From contig OX365953.1 of the NCBI GenBank assembly GCA_947247005.1, forward strand, positions 6,391,001 through 6,455,000: 64,000 bases of DNA, read 5' to 3'. Within the stretch, counting starts at the first letter, position 1; every line of letters starts with the position of its first letter. The notes under the pieces are model-generated. The model was not told where the DNA came from, did not search any database, and was given only the letters and a program-made list of their open reading frames with translations. This stretch comes from Spisula solida. Lineage: Eukaryota > Mollusca > Bivalvia > Venerida > Mactridae. Shown one piece after another: positions 59,701 to 64,000 of the stretch. Made by a program: the position numbers and the translations under genes.

Positions 59701-62539
59701 TGCTTTGATACTCTGCATACTTGTTCATCATCTTGACCCCAACCCCTACACAGTAGTAGATAACTATTTAGCATTTTGATGAAATTATGCCCCCTTTTGG
59801 ACTTAGAAATATGCTTATTTGTTCACCTTCATGACCCAGAGGACTTACACATGAGTTGGTAACTGTCCTGCATTTTGTCCAAATTATCTCCCTTTGTCGA
59901 CTTAGAAGCCCGAGGCAACCACTACACAGCAGAGGGTAATGCTGCTGATAAGAAGCATTTTGTTTTGAATATATAATGATTATACTATCCTAGTATGGCA
60001 CTGTGAATAGTGGAGCGCGCTGTTGGTGGACAGCTCTTGTTTAAGTCTTTTCTGAACCTTTTACATAATTATTTTATAATGTCTTTATGCCTGCTTTTCC
60101 TGAAAGAACGGCTAACATATATTTTAGTTATAACTGCACATATTAAGTAATTCTAAGCACCCTCGATGTTTCATTAAATTAACCTACTAGTATATGAATT
60201 CTACAGGTATGCTGGAAGGCAAGAAGATCATGCCACCTCCAATGTTGATGCCATTAGAAAATGCTCCACGACCTAATTTGAACAGGGAAGATAAACCACC
60301 GAAAAAGAAGAAAAAGAAGCGACGTGACAGAGGCTTAGGGATTAATGTTGAAAAAGATATTGATCGTGCCCTTGATGTTTGCTCCCCTCCAGAGCCCCCG
60401 GAGAGTCTAACGCCCCCTAGAGGTTTTGCCGCACCCCTTCATCCACCGCCATCCGCAACATCTAGACCACCAAGGGCACAGTCAGGGATCCCGTCCCCTA
60501 AATACTCAAAGGGAGCACCTCAGAAACATGAAAACAGGTAAACATTAATTAGATGTTGGTCTGATTTCAATGAATGCTCACACGAAATAGTTGGTACCAA
60601 GCCCAGTTGTGCATATTGTCAGGTCTTTTAGATGGGATCATTTTCGCCAGAGTTATGGCCCTTTATGGGAGAGATACTGGTTATATATAGTTAAGAGTCA
60701 ACCCTCCAAAAATTCAGAATTATCAAAATGAATTATTAAATATTATTTCTCAAATTTGCATTAAAAAATGGCCGACATTTAACAACAGGGGAGGTAATTG
60801 TTTTAGGTATGGCAACTATGTGTTCGTAGAAAAAGTGTTAAAACACTGCATTTAACCCGAATAAACTGAAACTGAGTGACCGGTTGGGGAAATTGCAGGC
60901 TTGGGCAGTTTGGTTTTTTCCCCTATTACTTGCCTGGTTGGGAAAATTGTTTTATTATTATGTGTCAGATTTGCCTTTAAATATGACTGTGGCCTTCAAA
61001 GATGGCCGACATTTAAAAACAAAGGATATATAAGTAGCATGTGATTGTTTGTGTCAGGTATGTTGAAGAAAGCATGGATGAAGAGAAGGACGACATTGTT
61101 ATACCCAAAGAGAACCCACCTATGGTGAATGGTCAGGCCTTACCGCTACGTGAGGGGCCGATGAGGTCAGCTAGACCTGGTAAGAGACTCCAACCCATGG
61201 ACACGTCAGACGAGTATGACATGAATGGAAATGTTGAAAATGGAGATAATGTCATGCAGGTAGGATCATAAAGATGTTAAACAAATCAATGGTAAATTTT
61301 GGATTTGAAACTTCATGTACGAATTAGAGAAATGTTGAATTTTTGGATTTGAAACTTCTTGTCTGAATTAGAGAAATTTTGGATTTGAAACTACTTGTCT
61401 GTCAATTAGAGAAAGGTTGAATTTTGGATTCGAAACTTGTCTGAATTAGAGAAAGGTTGAATTTTGGATTTGAAACTTCTTGTCCGAATTAGAGAAATAT
61501 TGAAATTTGGATTTGAAACTTCTTGTCTGAATTAGAGAAAGGTTGAATTTTGGATTCGAAACTTGTCTGAATTAGAGAAAGGTTGAATTTTGGATTCAAA
61601 ACTTCTTGTCCGAATTAGAGAAAGGTTAAATTTTGGATTTGAAACTTGTTTTCTGAATCAGCAAAGACAATAGGTTACTTTAAACTTAATACATATTTCC
61701 TGCAGAAGTAACTTGTCTGAATCAATAATGACTTATTCCGGACAACCGGACATGTGCTAAGCGAAATTTGGATTTGAAACTATTTGTCCGAATTAAAGAA
61801 GTGAATAGTTACTTTATACTCTATTCAGAATACTCAGGATTTCTTTATTTATCATTGCAAAATAAACTAGTACATTGTTTTGTCTACATACTTTTTGAAT
61901 GACCCTCGTATATATATTTCCTGCAGAAGTTACTCGTCCAAATCAATAATTACTTATCCCTGACAGCTGGACAAGTGCTTATTTCACAGTTTGTGTATGG
62001 TTTTGATATTACAACTTTAACTTATGTTTTAAAGGCACTGACTCTATCATAATGTTACTGCATGTATATAATGGCAGATACCTTATATCGTGTGCAATTA
62101 ATTCTCATAAAGTTATGCCAATTAACTTAAACAACTACACAAATTAGTTATCTCCTGAATTTTAAGATTTGTGAATACTTCTTCAGAGTAACAAATTAGC
62201 GAAATTCTTGCCTGTTGTTATGTTTTGCTGGGATCTACATGTAGTATAAGCAAAGTTGTGTGAAAAACTGGACAACCAATCAGATCACACCATATAAAAA
62301 AACTCTTGCCAATGATCAGTAACAGGCAATATGATTGGCTATCCTTATTCTCCAATTAGATAAGGTCAATATTGGATACCAATCATTGTTTCTTTCAAAT
62401 TTTCCTTAATCCTTTTTTGTAGACAAATAATATAAATGATGATGAAGAGGTTGGACCTTTAATACCGCCACCTCAGGGATTCCGTGGTCCGTCAGCAAGA
62501 CCAAATCAAGGGAGACCACTCTCACAGTCTGTTCCACAG
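38689..62539 (+). CDS. Ankyrin-repeat protein with Pro-rich tail (3' end beyond window)
   Basis: Fifteen exons join in phase to 1026 codons without a stop: 38689-38737, 39866-40237, 40906-41034, 42168-42322, 45316-45534, 46621-46696, 49127-49270 (or an earlier acceptor), 50746-50963, 51748-52092, 54279-54378, 56711-56955, 58859-59234, 60207-60537, 61058-61259 and 62423-62539. All introns are GT-AG. Residues 1-115 are mostly helical and charged. About eight ankyrin repeats span residues 120-430 (for example DGLGRTALSYAV, DGSTAIHQACHDS, QGRAPIHWTC, GRTWMHWAV, QGRNALHLAT). After that comes a low-complexity tail: an Arg/Ser section with LNST repeats, an acidic patch (exon 11), long Pro-rich stretches (exons 11-13) and a lysine run PPKKKKKKRR near residue 842 that may be a nuclear signal. 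The layout resembles inversin- or ANKRD55-type scaffolds, but I cannot assign orthology. Probable role: protein-protein scaffold. Confidence 0.9.
39866..40237 (+). CDS. Ankyrin gene exon 2
   Basis: 372 nt, residues 17-140. It encodes the helical N-terminal region (FQKAAAFIHEFLLKL, ALLHMQKYYRI) and the first ankyrin-like helix pair (LPAIIQAAKEGNTDLINELV). The acceptor is GTTTTTCAG and the donor GTATAT. Confidence 0.92.
40304..40543. mobile_element. MITE family B, copy 2 (intron 2)
   Basis: GTTACTGTTTTATTATAGCA plus CTTACGGAAATGTTAAACTT at the left, and the inverse ending AAGTGCTTTGATAAAATAGT then ACC. It starts 67 bp after exon 2 ends. Confidence 0.8.
40906..41034 (+). CDS. Ankyrin gene exon 3
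   Basis: 129 nt, one ankyrin repeat (DDQDGLGRTALSYAVHFQQM then EALLCLLENEANPN). Phase 1 on both ends; the acceptor is TTCTTCGCAG and the donor GTAAGG. Confidence 0.93.
41939..42110 (+). mobile_element. TIR element family N, copy 2 (intron 3)
   Basis: It starts CAGGGGTTCCATTTGACTCG and ends AGTGGAATCCCTA. The interior matches the 30870-31048 copy in opposite orientation. Confidence 0.7.
42168..42322 (+). CDS. Ankyrin gene exon 4
   Basis: 155 nt, repeats DGSTAIHQACHDSNSQALSM and QGRAPIHWTCTTPNLDCLQ. The acceptor is TGTGTTACAG and the donor GTAATT. Confidence 0.93.
42546..42584 (-). ncRNA. Hammerhead-ribozyme-like motif (intron 4)
   Basis: On the minus strand the order is ACC, CTGATGA (42581-42575), a helix GGCTTAA/TTAAGCC with a GTG loop, GAAAC (42556-42552), GTC and GGT. 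This is the hammerhead order: the CUGAUGA core, stem II, the GAAA core, a minimal ACGT stem III and a GUC cleavage triplet, with ACC/GGT beginning stem I. One extra A sits between CUGAUGA and stem II. Very short stem III forms are known in Penelope-like retroelements and related repeats and may act as dimers. Activity is not shown. Confidence 0.5.
43676..43697. repeat. 22-base G homopolymer (intron 4)
   Basis: An uninterrupted run of 22 G on the plus strand, unusual in this AT-rich window. It could form a G-quadruplex or be an assembly length error. Confidence 0.8.
44551..44842 (+). repeat. Dispersed repeat family G, copy 2 (intron 4)
   Basis: TTTTATGCCCCCCTATCGAT at the left, a CCGTCTGTTCATCCGTTCGT tract, GACCTTCACCATGACC, and CATAAGCGTTTATTGAACGC at the right. 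It is the inverse of the PP1-intron copy at 33181-33458. Confidence 0.75.
45021..45193. mobile_element. GGCC-type TIR element (intron 4)
   Basis: It starts GGCCAAAAATAGAATATTTT and ends AACAATATTTTATTTTTGGCC-like; the arms are inverted. It contains GGGTAAGTAGGTAAATCG as in the 35391 element region. Confidence 0.65.
45316..45534 (+). CDS. Ankyrin gene exon 5
   Basis: 219 nt, exactly 73 codons, two repeats (DKDGLSPCMWACRLDHIEHF and GRTWMHWAVRRMEPLECLQ). The acceptor is GTGTTTCAG and the donor GTTTGT. Confidence 0.93.
45560..45660. repeat. Dispersed repeat family E, copy 1 (intron 5)
   Basis: It starts AAGGTTCGCACATGCCTTAA and contains AAAAGTCCTTGAATTTG and CTTGAAAAGTACTTAAATTT. It begins 26 bp after exon 5 ends. 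It matches 59253-59360. Confidence 0.7.
45672..45942 (+). mobile_element. TIR element family C, copy (intron 5)
   Basis: It is bounded by CAGGGGTGTCAA and its exact inverse TTGACACCCCTG. The interior has ACCAAAATAAAAGTTATAAC and CTGATTTTTAATTTGGCC. It is inserted next to (possibly within) a family E repeat, since CCTTGAATTCTGACAAACAG resumes just after it. Confidence 0.8.
46100..46460. repeat. Pair of inverted repeat ends (intron 5)
   Basis: CAGACACTTGGGGTCTGGAC..TGCGCCTGG at 46112-46157 and CCAGGTGCGTAGCTGGGGGG..CCAAGTGTCTG at 46398-46440 are inverted copies about 240 bp apart. They may be two ends of one element or two insertions facing each other. Confidence 0.5.
46621..46696 (+). CDS. 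Ankyrin gene exon 6
   Basis: 76 nt, TLLTIDTAAIKDEEGRTVLL then TAAEM plus one base; the first half of the ankyrin repeat that exon 7 completes. The acceptor is CACTTTCAG and the donor GTAAGT. Confidence 0.9.
46784..46930 (+). repeat. Family K fragment (intron 6)
   Basis: GAGCCAGTCCCCAGGAAAAC, then ATTATGTAA/TTATGTAATTATTGTATG-like sequence, matches the left end of the element at 10117-10714. No right end was found. Confidence 0.6.
48083..48531 (+). repeat. Mollusc-type dispersed repeat (intron 6)
   Basis: It starts TTAGCTCACCTGTCACAAAG and ends GGCCCTTTTGGCTCTCTTG. The interior has repeated CTAGGTCA/AGGTCAAAAACTAGGTCA and TTCATGAAACTT segments, with one internal duplication. I associate this type with bivalve genomes; that is recollection and not a search. 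Confidence 0.65.
48676..49200 (+). repeat. Five-copy 105-bp tandem unit with splice acceptor and half ankyrin repeat
   Basis: Units at 48676, 48781, 48886, 48991 and 49096 are each exactly 105 bp and nearly identical. Each has 31 bp of intron end (TCTAACCGTGCACCAATGTT, then CACTATTTCAG) followed by 74 bp of exon start (GTTCACTAGCAGCGTGTAAG...). All five stay in one open frame. The intron-derived part reads SNRAPMFTIS, ten residues, the same length as the exon 6 segment RTVLLTAAEM it would replace. Differences are few (GSMQC/GGMQC, IIDRD/ITTHD/ITNHD/ITDRD). Confidence 0.9.
49127..49270 (+). CDS. Ankyrin gene exon 7, shortest form
   Basis: 144 nt from the last of five near-identical acceptors. 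It completes the split repeat (GSLAACKIILDIGGMQC..) and adds QGRNALHLATIGGHGDVVNF. The donor GTACTA is weaker than the others. Acceptors at 48707, 48812, 48917 and 49022 would extend the exon in frame by 420, 315, 210 or 105 nt. Confidence 0.85.
49311..49809. mobile_element. MITE family B, copy 3, split by a nested insertion (intron 7)
   Basis: CTGGGTACTGTTTTATCAAA starts it and TTTGATAAAACAGTACCCTG ends it. The family C element (49384-49651) sits inside, so family B arrived first. It starts 41 bp after exon 7 ends. Confidence 0.8.
49384..49651 (+). mobile_element. TIR element family C, nested copy
   Basis: CAGAGGTGTCAATATTCCTG at the left and TTGACACCCCTG at the right, with interior ACCAAAATAAAAGTTATTTG and TTTTCCTGATTTTTAATTTG, match 45672-45942 closely. 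Confidence 0.8.
50353..50619 (+). mobile_element. TIR element family D, copy 1 (intron 7)
   Basis: GGGTCCTATTATTCCGGAAT at the left and CTCAGTAGGACCCTG at the right. The interior has CCGGATTTGCTGCACTAGAA and TTTCAGGATTGGGTATTTTG, shared with the copies at 51079 and 51441. Confidence 0.7.
50746..50963 (+). CDS. Ankyrin gene exon 8
   Basis: 218 nt, last ankyrin repeat (ADLSTVDKFNATPWDYAKNR) and the start of the linker (SHQRQRLVSNPASPLP). The acceptor is CCATTTTCAG and the donor GTAAGT. Confidence 0.92.
51079..51340 (+). mobile_element. TIR element family D, copy 2 (intron 8)
   Basis: It starts CAGGGGTCCAACTATATCTG, with AGAAAGAATGAACTATGTTG and TTTTCAGGATTGGGCATTAT inside. The right end is decayed, so its limit is approximate. 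Confidence 0.6.
51441..51707 (+). mobile_element. TIR element family D, copy 3 (intron 8)
   Basis: It is bounded by CAGGGGTTCTAC and its exact inverse GTAGAACCCCTG. It ends 40 bp before exon 9. Confidence 0.8.
51748..52092 (+). CDS. Ankyrin gene exon 9
   Basis: 345 nt, 115 codons, Arg/Ser/Asn-rich (PPHPPKRPRTMRNVRRSRSL). A 12-bp coding repeat gives LNSTLNSTLNS. MSTI recurs twice after SRES. The acceptor is ATATTTCAG and the donor GTATGC. Confidence 0.9.
52151..52397. mobile_element. MITE family B, copy 4 (intron 9)
   Basis: CCTGGGTACTGTTTTATCAA at the left and GATAAAACAGTACCCTGG at the right, with long inverted arms. It starts 59 bp after exon 9 ends. Confidence 0.85.
53100..54115 (+). pseudogene. 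LINE 3' tail in intron 9
   Basis: The translation shows the ORF2 C-terminal pattern across frame breaks: SYILPHLDYCYSITIWGNS, KFQKRAARIILDKT, then (53524-53841) YERIDYKKVILVFKSLTNTA, KPNLEIFRKSILYAGPKLWN and SLPQNIRNAKTLNTFKTKYI. A stop after SFFRA (53516) separates the two blocks. The 3' end is AATAAATAAAGTC-like near 54090 followed by TTATTATTA. It is related to the 3.6-kb copy and sits in the same orientation as the host gene. It is a decayed insertion and not part of the host coding sequence. Confidence 0.75.
54279..54378 (+). CDS. Ankyrin gene exon 10
   Basis: 100 nt, VSINTRRTASHDGYMNKRNS then NREEVAMATDDNV plus one base. The acceptor is TTATTTTAG and the donor GTAAGT. The phase fits exons 9 and 11. 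Confidence 0.85.
54545..54690 (+). repeat. Dispersed repeat family O, copy 2 (intron 10)
   Basis: It contains TTTTAAGCCGATGATGTTAC, GCTAAAAAGCTGGTGATGCC and GATTTGTTCTCACAGGCAAG, matching the minus-strand copy at 18095-18275. It lies immediately before a family A MITE. Confidence 0.5.
54700..54908. mobile_element. MITE family A, copy 4 (intron 10)
   Basis: TACTGTCCAGTTAGGATATT at the left and CCCTGACTGGACTATA at the right. The interior GTAGAGCGAAGATAGTATGT and CGACCGCTGCGTCAC match copy 2. Confidence 0.8.
55171..56212. mobile_element. pogo/Tigger-like TIR element, non-autonomous (intron 10)
   Basis: It starts TACAGTAAAGTTCC and ends with the exact inverse GGAACTTTACTGTA; TA bounds both ends. 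Both sides carry subterminal GGTCTTAATAGCGAG / GGTCGTAATAGCGG repeats. Such ends are typical of pogo-type elements (family knowledge). No transposase frame is visible in about 1 kb. Confidence 0.7.
56258..56350. repeat. Long hairpin (intron 10)
   Basis: ATTGAATTTATTAAACGAGT then TGAATAAAAT at the left, and ATTTTATTCAACAAGTTTAA then TAAATTGAAT at the right, form arms of about 30 bp around an inner AAAATGC...GCATTTT stem with a CTCTGCTGAG loop. Confidence 0.75.
56711..56955 (+). CDS. Ankyrin gene exon 11
   Basis: 245 nt. An acidic start (EVLEPDDDLDGVSVGGMDVS, DIEDEDH) is followed by a Pro-rich section (GPPTRRAPGHQGPRPSAPPG). The acceptor is TTATTCAG and the donor GTAAGT. Confidence 0.9.
57092..58115 (+). 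mobile_element. Element with GTCGAGCC ends carrying a 152-bp tandem array (intron 11)
   Basis: The outer GTCGAGCC (57092) and GGCTCGAC (to 58115) are exact inverses. Inside, six units of 151-152 bp start at 57163, 57314, 57466, 57617, 57769 and 57921. Each has GTCCGGACCAT, GCTTATATTTGGCATGAATG, CTCCATGAGGAGGAG, TCAAAGGTCAAGGTCACAGT and AGGTCAAAGGTCA. Units are more than 90% alike by eye. Confidence 0.8.
58370..58527 (+). repeat. Family D fragment (intron 11)
   Basis: GTAGGGATGTGAAATAATGC, then CTTATTTTCAGGATTGGGCA and CCCTCAGTAAGGCCTCTG match the right half of family D elements. The left half is degraded. Confidence 0.55.
58586..58851 (+). repeat. Dispersed repeat family H, copy 1, abutting exon 12
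   Basis: Shared with 62805-63070: AAAAAATCTGGATCCTGACA, ATGAAACTTGGTATGTGGAT, GGTAGGGGACTT and TATTGCTTGCAATTC. Its last shared bases (ACTTGTTT) are followed directly by ATTTCAG and exon 12. Confidence 0.75.
58859..59234 (+). CDS. Ankyrin gene exon 12
   Basis: 376 nt, Pro/Ser/Arg-rich (SPSPNPNDTFPPSNNRPRPA, PRPPRMQPSPPKPQPQPQ). The acceptor TTTATTTCAG directly follows a dispersed repeat; the donor is GTAAGG. Confidence 0.9.
59253..59360. repeat. Dispersed repeat family E, copy 2 (intron 12)
   Basis: AAGGTTCGCACATGACTTGA, AAAAAGTCCTTGAAAAGTAC and TTAAATTTTG match copy 1 at 45560. It begins 19 bp after exon 12 ends. Confidence 0.7.
59406..60015. mobile_element. Element with GCTCCACTATTC ends (intron 12)
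   Basis: AGCTCCACTATTC and GAATAGTGGAGC are inverse ends. The interior has two diverged direct copies of a block with ATATTGCTTTGATACT.TGCATACTTGTTCA and ATGCCCCCTTTTGGACTT. It is non-coding. Confidence 0.65.
60207..60537 (+). CDS. Ankyrin gene exon 13
   Basis: 331 nt, with the lysine run PPKKKKKKRRDRG, a helix-like GINVEKDIDRALDVC, and Pro-rich PPEPPESLTPPRGFAAPLHP. The acceptor is TTCTACAG and the donor GTAAAC, in phase 2. Confidence 0.9.
60549..60700 (+). repeat. Dispersed repeat family I, copy 1 (intron 13)
   Basis: TTTCAATGAATGCTCACACG, AGTTGTGCATATTGTCAGG and AGAGTTATGGCCCTTTATGG match 63355-63470. Confidence 0.6.
61058..61259 (+). CDS. Ankyrin gene exon 14
   Basis: 202 nt, acidic and polar (ESMDEEKDDIVIPKENPP, QPMDTSDEYDMNGNVENG). 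The acceptor is TTGTGTCAG and the donor GTAGGA. Confidence 0.88.
61295..61640 (+). repeat. Minisatellite, about 41-46-bp unit, eight copies (intron 14)
   Basis: The unit is TTGGATTTGAAACTTCTTGT followed by CTGAATTAGAGAAAGGTTGA and ATTT. Copies differ in length by 0-5 bp (TTCTTG present or absent). One more isolated unit lies near 61768. It starts about 36 bp after exon 14. Confidence 0.8.
62268..62382. mobile_element. Palindromic MITE family L, copy 2 (intron 14)
   Basis: GGACAACCAATCAGATCACA at the left, CAATATGATTGGCTATCCTT then ATTCTCCAATTAGATAAGGT at the right. It is the inverse of the 21271-21413 copy. Confidence 0.7.
62423..62539 (+). CDS. Ankyrin gene exon 15 (last in window)
   Basis: 117 nt, 39 codons (NDDEEVGPLIPPPQGFRGPS, ARPNQGRPLSQSVPQ). 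The acceptor is TTTTTTGTAG and the donor GTGAGC. There is no stop, so the gene continues to the right. Confidence 0.88.
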
Positions 62540-62804
62540 GTGAGCATGTGTTATTACAAAATATATCTAGAATATTAATGTGGCTTGAAATGCGATTTTG
62601 CATAGTATTATTTAAAGAAATATGAATGTGTTTTTTAAGATAAATTTGTGTAACTTGTTTAGAAATACAAATCTTGCATAATAAGGATACTGTCAGTGTT
62701 AGTTTCCAGTTACATGCCTAATGTCATAAAACATTTACGATTGGAGCAAATTTTTAGGTAGGTCGAATGCCCAACTTTGTCCCCTCTTAAAAACAAGTCA
62801 TTAT

Positions 62805-63070
62805 TAGTCCCCTACTGGTTTTTGACTGGTGGGGACTATAGGTTTGCTGTCCTTCCGTCAAAAAATCTGGATCCTGACATAACTCAAACAGTTTTCAAGC
62901 TAGGTTTATGAAACTTGGTATGTGGATAAGGGGCAATAAGGCGATAATGGACAGCCACAAATATTTTTATTCCAACCAAAATTGTGGTTGTTTTGGCAAC
63001 AGAAATATTGAAAATTGCTTAAAACTGGTAGGGGACTTCTGTATTGCTTGCAATTCCTAATTACTTGTTT
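62805..63070 (+). repeat. Dispersed repeat family H, copy 2
   Basis: AGTCCCCTACTGGTTTTTGA at the left and AAAACTGGTAGGGGACTTCT at the right are inverse arms. The interior matches copy 1 at 58586. It lies in the intron after exon 15. Confidence 0.75.
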
Positions 63071-63354
63071 AAATTTATTAAACCAAATTTGGCAAGGCTA
63101 GTGGTCAACTTGCTATGAAAGTTGTTAAAAAATGTAATATCATATAATGCAATGAAAACAAGCAGACAAACTGTTCCTTGGTGATGATCTGAAATGGGAC
63201 AGAAACCACAAATTATATCTCCCACACCAGGCTGTGGTTTTCTTAATGTGTAGTGGGGGAGACATAGTGATTTTGAGCTGGATGTCTGTCTATCTGTGTG
63301 AATGGATGTTGTTGCAAGGTTTGTCCATGTTTGTTCTCCTTAATCATTTGTTGT

Positions 63355-63475
63355 ATTTCAATGCAACTTCACACGAGTAGGAAGCACTAAGGCTAGTTGT
63401 GCATATTGTTAGGCATTTAAGGTAGGATGATTTTGGCTGGAGTTATGGCCCCTTTGTGGGAGACATTATTTTTTG
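63355..63475 (+). repeat. Dispersed repeat family I, copy 2
   Basis: ATTTCAATGCAACTTCACAC, AGTTGTGCATATTGTTAGGC and GGAGTTATGGCCCCTTTGTG match copy 1 at 60549. Confidence 0.6.
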
Positions 63476-63672
63476 TGTCAAAAACCCTTCTTAGTTTCAA
63501 AATATTATGTAGATGAACATCATTTTCTTGGTAAGTGGTTGTTTCAGTGTGAGAAATCACATGACTAAAAATAAATGGTACTGAGCACTGTCACAAAATC
63601 ACAGAAATCTAAGAATTTGTGTATAACCTGCACCATATAAGATGTGAAAATAATTTGGGAGAAATTAGCAAG

Positions 63673-63829
63673 CAGGGCTCGACACTAACAATGGTCCGCT
63701 GGTCCGAGACCAGTGAAATTCCAGAAGGACCAGTGAAAATTCTTGAGGACCAGTAACTGTCCTATTTACAAATTTTGCACTTTTGCCCTGTTGGACCAGT
63801 GCCCAAAATAGTTAGTGTCAAGGCCTGGC
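63673..63829. mobile_element. Small TIR element, CAGGGCTCGACACTAAC ends
   Basis: It starts CAGGGCTCGACACTAAC and ends GTTAGTGTCAAGGCCTGG (inverse with a mismatch). The interior has GGACCAGTGAAA repeated several times. It is non-coding and lies in the intron after exon 15. Confidence 0.65.
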
Positions 63830-64000
63830 AAGAACGGAAAAACTATCAATTTAAAATACTTCAGATTTCGGCAATATTTTTGAAAGTGCCAAGTACCATT
63901 TTAGTCACACGATTCCATACACTGTTGTATGTACATCTGTGCTTGTAAATATGTTTATGAGTAAGTGCATCACATATTAGGTGTAAAACTTACCTATATT

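Overview
The window is eukaryotic, AT-rich and intron-rich. It is most likely from an invertebrate animal, and probably a mollusc or related lophotrochozoan. The reasons are GT-AG introns, an animal-type PP1 catalytic subunit, and dense short repeats with features I associate with bivalve and gastropod genomes (GTCCGTCCGT tracts, AAGGTCAAGGTCA runs). The species assignment is an inference.

Layout. Positions 1-7420 hold no gene I can support, only foldback elements and a dead LINE tail. At 7421-8251 (minus) lies a well-supported first coding exon of an unknown serine-rich protein that carries a canonical PP1-docking motif. At 12802-13283 (minus) is a candidate two-exon small gene. From 13.3 to 32.3 kb the sequence is intergenic and packed with mobile-element remnants: TIR/MITE elements, nested elements around a GGGGCAAGTTGTTACA motif, a tRNA-Cys-like SINE head and LINE tails.

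At 32329-38573 (minus) is a complete six-exon gene for the PP1 catalytic subunit, 328 aa, with every splice site resolved. Its start codon lies 115 bp from the start codon of a divergent plus-strand gene. That second gene begins at 38689, has 15 resolved exons to 62539 (1026 codons, all phases consistent) and continues past the right edge. It encodes a helical N-terminal region, about eight ankyrin repeats, and a long proline-rich, basic/acidic low-complexity tail. I cannot assign its orthology with confidence.

The most unusual structure is at 48676-49200 in the ankyrin gene. A 105-bp unit is repeated five times. Each copy carries its own 3' splice acceptor plus the second half of an ankyrin repeat, and the reading frame stays open through all five copies, so acceptor choice could add 0 to 4 units of 35 residues. 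Other notable points are a hammerhead-ribozyme-like motif with an intact core in intron 4, five intronic repeats from two families sitting 20-70 bp downstream of splice donors, a six-copy 152-bp array of nuclear-receptor-type half-sites in intron 11, and a shared PP1/ankyrin promoter with a YY1-like site on the ankyrin start codon.
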